From NCBI RefSeq assembly GCF_014336955.1, contig NZ_QRAI01000002.1, positions 186,001-250,000 of the forward strand: a DNA stretch of 64,000 nucleotides, written 5' to 3'. Shown here in pieces: positions 60,110 to 64,000 of the stretch (its first letter is position 1; each line of letters begins with the position of its first letter). The position numbers and the translations under genes are program-made. Under the pieces are notes generated by a model. That model was not told the DNA's origin. It searched no databases and saw only the letters and a program-made list of their open reading frames with translations. Origin of the DNA: Saccharophagus sp. K07 (lineage in GTDB: Bacteria > Pseudomonadota > Gammaproteobacteria > Pseudomonadales > Cellvibrionaceae).

Positions 60110-61615
60110 TTAATCAACGATGGATATGTGATAGCTGACAGCTTCTTTGCCGGGATCGGCGATTTCCAGCGCAATATGAATCGGCTGGCGGATGGGCATC
60201 TTATCGCGCCCCGCGAGTTCACCGCCGAGGTACTCGGCAGGCGTCAGCTTGCGCTTCGCAACAGGCTCGCTGCGCAAGTTGGTGAAGGTAAGTTCCAGAC
60301 TGGGGAAGCTCTGCTCGAATGGCGCGTTGTTTTGCAGAATCACGTCCACTTGCAAAGCGTCCACTACAGTCGGATGGCTGCGCACCAACAGGTTGGATGT
60401 CTGGATCTGGGATCGGTCGACTAGCTCAGGCAATTGACAGCCGATATAGCGACACGCGATTCCATAAACGGCGCGATAGGGTTCGATGCGACTCAGGCGG
60501 TCGAATTCCAGCCAGGCCACTTGCGCCAACAGACATACCAAGGCGAGCAGGGCCAGTGCCGGCCATAACAGGCGTTTGCGCCACGCGCCCGGCTCTTGCC
60601 AGTTCACCTCCAAAGGCTCTGGCTCCAGGGCCGCTATAACCTCGTGCAGTGCAGGCGATTTCGGCTCCAGCTTGGGTCGGATGGGCTTGCGCTTGATAAC
60701 AACCGTGGGTTCTTCTTCCACCGCTGCGGGGGCCTCCTCCTGATCTCCCTTAGCGATTTTTACGGGTGCGGATTCTGTTTCTGCTTCGTCCTGCTGTAAC
60801 GAGATTTCGTCATCGCGTTCGGCAGTTTCAAATTGTTCAGGTTCTTGGGCTTGAGTTTCCCGTTCAGCCGAGTCGGTTGCAGGCTGGGATGAATGTGCAG
60901 GTGCCTCATCGGTTGCCAATAGAGAATCCAGTTCGTCGGCGAGTGAGCTGACCCGAGAACTGTCGGGCTCGGCCGGAACGGTTTCTTCCTGCGCTGGTGT
61001 GGGCGCCGTGGTGATCTTCTTCAACTTGATATTGAGGTCCGAGTCATCCTTGAGCAGCTCCAACGCCCAGGATTCATCGTCTTCTTCATCTATTACGTCG
61101 TCTGACTCAGACGAGACAGCCGCGGACCTTGGGATTCTTTCGTCTTCGGGTTCCGAAATCGGCCAGCGACGCACTAAGGTTTCTTCGCTTGCATCGTGGG
61201 TGCCGGCGAAATCCTCTTCGTCCTTATGAAGGGCTTCTTCATGTGAGGAAGAATAGGTGAAATCAGAATCGTTAAACCGGCCGCTATCTTCGGCGGTAAA
61301 TCGATCTTCATCCTGGGAAGAACGATCTTGGTAAGGATTATCTTGTTGAGCCTCGGATTGTTGAGATCCGACGTGAGTTTCTGTTTCGGACGGTTGTTCC
61401 CAATGGGGCGAGGAGGTTTGAGGCGCTGGCGCTGTGGTTGTCTGCGCTGGCGCAGGATTGGCTCGCACAACCGGTTTGGTTTCCAGATGCTCGCGCGCGT
61501 TGAACACGCTGAGACACGAACCGCAGCGAACCATGCCCTTGGCAGACTTCAACAATGTGTCGGAGATGCGGAACGCGGTACCGCATTTCGGACAACGTGT
61601 GATCATGTCTGCCAT
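60110..61615 (-). CDS. Zinc-ribbon and DUF3426 protein
   Basis: This 501-residue protein has an N-terminal MJ0042-type zinc ribbon (CPKCGTAFRIS and VRCGSCLSVF), a long acidic Gln/Glu/Ser-rich middle (about 45-330), one membrane segment (LLWPALALLALVCLLAQVAW), and a C-terminal DUF3426 domain in the periplasm. It lies between prmA and dusB, its usual place in Pseudomonas-type genomes. The role is unknown; an envelope-stress or assembly function has been suggested only by structure. Confidence 0.92.
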   Translation of the reverse strand: MADMITRCPKCGTAFRISDTLLKSAKGMVRCGSCLSVFNAREHLETKPVVRANPAPAQTTTAPAPQTSSPHWEQPSETETHVGSQQSEAQQDNPYQDRSSQDEDRFTAEDSGRFNDSDFTYSSSHEEALHKDEEDFAGTHDASEETLVRRWPISEPEDERIPRSAAVSSESDDVIDEEDDESWALELLKDDSDLNIKLKKITTAPTPAQEETVPAEPDSSRVSSLADELDSLLATDEAPAHSSQPATDSAERETQAQEPEQFETAERDDEISLQQDEAETESAPVKIAKGDQEEAPAAVEEEPTVVIKRKPIRPKLEPKSPALHEVIAALEPEPLEVNWQEPGAWRKRLLWPALALLALVCLLAQVAWLEFDRLSRIEPYRAVYGIACRYIGCQLPELVDRSQIQTSNLLVRSHPTVVDALQVDVILQNNAPFEQSFPSLELTFTNLRSEPVAKRKLTPAEYLGGELAGRDKMPIRQPIHIALEIADPGKEAVSYHISIVD

Positions 61616-61708
61616 TGAAGAAAATCCTTTATCGTCGAGGAAAAATTACGAGAAGTTTAATCGCAACCACTGTACAGGTAAAACCGCGCCGCTGGGGAAG
61701 GCTTGGGC

Positions 61709-62575
61709 TTAAGTCGCAATTCTTCTCCCGCTCATGCAAACCCATTCTTCCTTTTGTTGGATCGGGTCGAACTCAATCACATGCCGATATGCTTTTTGTA
61801 CCGTTTCGGCTTGCGTGGCGAGCACGCCGGAAAGGCAGATCAAACCGCCGGGCTTGAGCAGACCTATCAGCGTCGGCGCCAGTTCTACCAATGGCCCGGC
61901 CAGAATATTGGCGAGCACCACATCGGCGGGTTCTTTGGGCGCTTTATTAGGGAAATACACCGGGAAACGCTCGCCGGCAATACCGTTGCGCTCCGCGTTG
62001 TCGCGACTGGCGAGCAGGGCTTGCGGATCTATATCCACGCCTACCGCTTTTTCCGCCCCCAGCAATAAAGTCGCAATTCCGAGAATGCCCGAGCCGCAGC
62101 CGTAATCCACCACCGACTTGCCTTGCAGTTGCTGTTGGCTCAGCCAGGCCAAACATAAAAAGGTGGTCGGGTGAGTACCGGTGCCGAAGGCGAGACCGGG
62201 ATCGAGCAGAAGATTGACTGCAGAAGGATCCGGCGGCGTCAGCCAGCTAGGGCAGATCCACAGGTTATCGCCACACTTGATGGGGTGGTAATGCTGCATC
62301 CACTCCCGTTCCCAGTCCTTGTCTTCCACCACATGCCAGTGCGGACGTTCGAGGCGCAGGCGGCGCTCGATACGGCGGGTATCCACATCGGCTTCGAACA
62401 GTCCAGTAACACGGGTTTCCTGCCAGAGCGGGGTTTCCCCCAGCGCCGGTTCAAAAATTGGCTGGTCGGCGTTGTCTTGCAGAGTGACGGAAAGTGCGCC
62501 GGCGGCCAGCAGGGCATCTTCCAGAGCGGGAGCGTCTTCGCGGTTGCTATCGATTCGCAGTTCTAACCAAGGCAT
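61709..62575 (-). CDS. prmA: Ribosomal protein L11 methyltransferase
   Basis: This 288-residue methyltransferase trimethylates L11. It has a substrate-binding N-terminal domain and a SAM-binding domain from about 130: LLDPGLAFGTGTHPTTFLCL, VVDYGCGSGILGIA, and the NPPY-like motif DVVLANILAGPLVELAP. It follows accC by 75 bp, as in related species. Confidence 0.97.
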   Translation of the reverse strand: MPWLELRIDSNREDAPALEDALLAAGALSVTLQDNADQPIFEPALGETPLWQETRVTGLFEADVDTRRIERRLRLERPHWHVVEDKDWEREWMQHYHPIKCGDNLWICPSWLTPPDPSAVNLLLDPGLAFGTGTHPTTFLCLAWLSQQQLQGKSVVDYGCGSGILGIATLLLGAEKAVGVDIDPQALLASRDNAERNGIAGERFPVYFPNKAPKEPADVVLANILAGPLVELAPTLIGLLKPGGLICLSGVLATQAETVQKAYRHVIEFDPIQQKEEWVCMSGRRIAT

Positions 62576-62650
62576 AGCAGCTCTAACCAGGGCGTCGCAG
62601 GAGGGCTTGAGTGGATTAGGAAGGGGCGCCGACCGGCGCCCCGGACCGAA

Positions 62651-63991
62651 TCAGAGATTCAGCTTTTTCTCCAGATAATGGATGTTGACACCACCTTTGG
62701 CGAAGGCTGCGTCGCGGACCAGATCCTGTTGCAGAGGAATATTGGTCTTGATGCCGCCAACCACCATTTCATCCAAGGCAACACGCATACGGGCCAGTGC
62801 CGCTTCGCGGCTTTCCGCATGGGTAATCACTTTGGCGATCATGGAGTCGTAATAGGGTGGAACCGTATAGCCGTTGTACAGGTGCGAATCGACGCGCACG
62901 CCCAAACCGCCGGGCACATGGAAGTTGGTGACTTTCCCTGGGCTGGGCATAAAGGTTTTGGGGTCTTCGGCGTTGATACGGCACTCGAAGGCGTGACCGG
63001 TCACTTTGATGTCACTCTGCTTCAGGCTGAGTTTTTCGCCTGCGCAGACGCGGATCTGTTCTTTGATTAGATCGACGCCAGTGATCATTTCGGTTACCGG
63101 ATGCTCCACCTGGATACGGGTGTTCATCTCGATGAAGTAGAAGCGGCCGTCTTCGTACAGGAATTCAAAAGTGCCGGCGCCGCGATAGCCGATATCGATA
63201 CAGGCTTTAACGCAGGCTTTAAAAACCTCTTCCCGCGCTTGCGGGTCGATATGCGGAGCCGGGGCTTCTTCCAGCACTTTCTGGTGACGGCGTTGCAGCG
63301 AGCAGTCGCGATCATGCAGATGCACCGCATTGCCCTGGCCGTCAGACAGCACCTGCACCTCTACGTGGCGCGGGTTCTGGAGGAATTTCTCCATGTACAC
63401 AGTATCGTCACCGAATGCCGCTTTGGCTTCGGATTTGGTGAGCTGGATGGAGTTCATCAGGGCCGATTCGGTGTGCACCACGCGCATACCGCGACCACCG
63501 CCGCCCGCAGCGGCTTTGATGATCACTGGAAAGCCGATCTTGTGGGCGATTTCCAGGCAGGCATCGCGATCGTTGGGCAGGGCGCCGCCGGAGCCGGGCA
63601 CGGTAGGTACACCAGCCGCTTTCATGGCTTGAATGGCGGACACTTTATCGCCCATCAAACGGATCACTTCCGGATCGGGTCCAATAAAGGTGAAGCCGCT
63701 CTTCTGAATCTGCTCGGCAAAATCCGCGTTTTCCGCCAGAAAGCCGTAACCGGGGTGCACGGCGACGGAATCGGTGATTTCCATCGCGCTGATGATCGCC
63801 GGAATATTCAGATAGCTCTGAGATGACGGGTTGGGGCCGATACAAACGGACTCGTCCGCCAGGCGCACATGTTTCAGGTCGCGGTCAGCTTGTGAATAGA
63901 CGGCGACGGTCTTGATGCCCATCTCTTTACACGCGCGCATGACCCGCAGGGCGATTTCGCCGCGGTTGGCGATGAGTACTTTTTCGAACAT
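62651..63991 (-). CDS. accC: Biotin carboxylase subunit of acetyl-CoA carboxylase
   Basis: This 446-residue ATP-grasp enzyme carboxylates biotin on AccB, the first step of fatty acid synthesis. It has [37 protein letters not shown] (ATP-binding Gly-rich loop), the catalytic ERHHRQK-type region [11 protein letters not shown], and [14 protein letters not shown]. It is complete; accB would lie beyond the right edge. Confidence 0.97.
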   Translation of the reverse strand: MFEKVLIANRGEIALRVMRACKEMGIKTVAVYSQADRDLKHVRLADESVCIGPNPSSQSYLNIPAIISAMEITDSVAVHPGYGFLAENADFAEQIQKSGFTFIGPDPEVIRLMGDKVSAIQAMKAAGVPTVPGSGGALPNDRDACLEIAHKIGFPVIIKAAAGGGGRGMRVVHTESALMNSIQLTKSEAKAAFGDDTVYMEKFLQNPRHVEVQVLSDGQGNAVHLHDRDCSLQRRHQKVLEEAPAPHIDPQAREEVFKACVKACIDIGYRGAGTFEFLYEDGRFYFIEMNTRIQVEHPVTEMITGVDLIKEQIRVCAGEKLSLKQSDIKVTGHAFECRINAEDPKTFMPSPGKVTNFHVPGGLGVRVDSHLYNGYTVPPYYDSMIAKVITHAESREAALARMRVALDEMVVGGIKTNIPLQQDLVRDAAFAKGGVNIHYLEKKLNL

Positions 63992-64000
63992 ACCGAAACC

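Overview
The window looks like a chromosomal segment of a polysaccharide-degrading gammaproteobacterium of the Cellvibrio type (Cellvibrionaceae). Two things point there. First, the block from about 54.6 kb to the right edge has the gene order accC-prmA-DUF3426-dusB-fis-purH-purD known from Pseudomonas and its relatives. Second, six secreted lipoproteins carry a long serine linker directly after the lipobox (genes at 8455, 14394, 27783, 40530, 48467 and 50799), a habit of Cellvibrio and Saccharophagus. Several of these carry carbohydrate-active domains aimed at plant cell walls: a CE4 deacetylase, a CE15 glucuronoyl esterase, a GH16 glucanase and a GH30 xylanase. No tRNA, rRNA, CRISPR array, integrase or transposase was recognised.

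Layout. 1-5.8 kb: a truncated TPR/C39-peptidase-like protein, a DJ-1/YajL protein, a peroxiredoxin-glutaredoxin hybrid broken by a one-base frameshift, a dihydrolipoamide-dehydrogenase-like flavoprotein and a small lipoprotein. 6-14 kb: a START-like protein with a DrrAB-type ABC exporter, the CE4 lipoprotein, and an RND pump (adaptor plus permease, no outer-membrane channel). 14.4-25.8 kb: a large Ser-linker lipoprotein, a phosphatase/nuclease-fold protein, a Bcr/CflA-type transporter, a DoxX protein, the divergent DUF4382 / DUF6502-DUF5666 locus, and an AraC regulator facing a short-chain dehydrogenase. 25.9-34 kb: the CE15 esterase, an isolated flavin-dependent halogenase, an unknown lipoprotein, and two glycosyltransferases behind a 620-bp leader. 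34-42.7 kb: an accessory stretch with an AAC(3)-I-like acetyltransferase, MetY, a REP-like inverted pair, GST/WYL, and a small cassette (caspase-like protein plus lipoprotein) flanked by an intact gene and a truncated paralogue of it, followed by the GH16 and PrcB-like lipoproteins. 42.8-54.6 kb: a beta-propeller lipoprotein, two GNATs, ManA, a 49-residue membrane protein behind a good Anr/FNR promoter, the GH30 xylanase, and a malectin-cytochrome (DUF1592-type) lipoprotein with its DUF1552 partner. 54.6-64 kb: conserved housekeeping genes, all on the minus strand.

Functional reading. The scattered CE4, CE15, GH16 and GH30 lipoproteins together suggest cell-surface attack on acetylated glucuronoxylan, its lignin ester links, and beta-glucan. 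One malectin-like domain family recurs on the CE4, CE15 and cytochrome proteins, so a binding module appears to be shared by hydrolytic and redox cargo. The purH-purD and dusB-fis pairs, the two ABC genes, the two RND genes, the glycosyltransferase pair, DUF6502-DUF5666 and the cytochrome-DUF1552 pair are tightly packed and probably co-transcribed. Two genes (3232 and 50799) are split by what looks like one extra base in a five-base homopolymer, so sequence error must be excluded before calling them broken.
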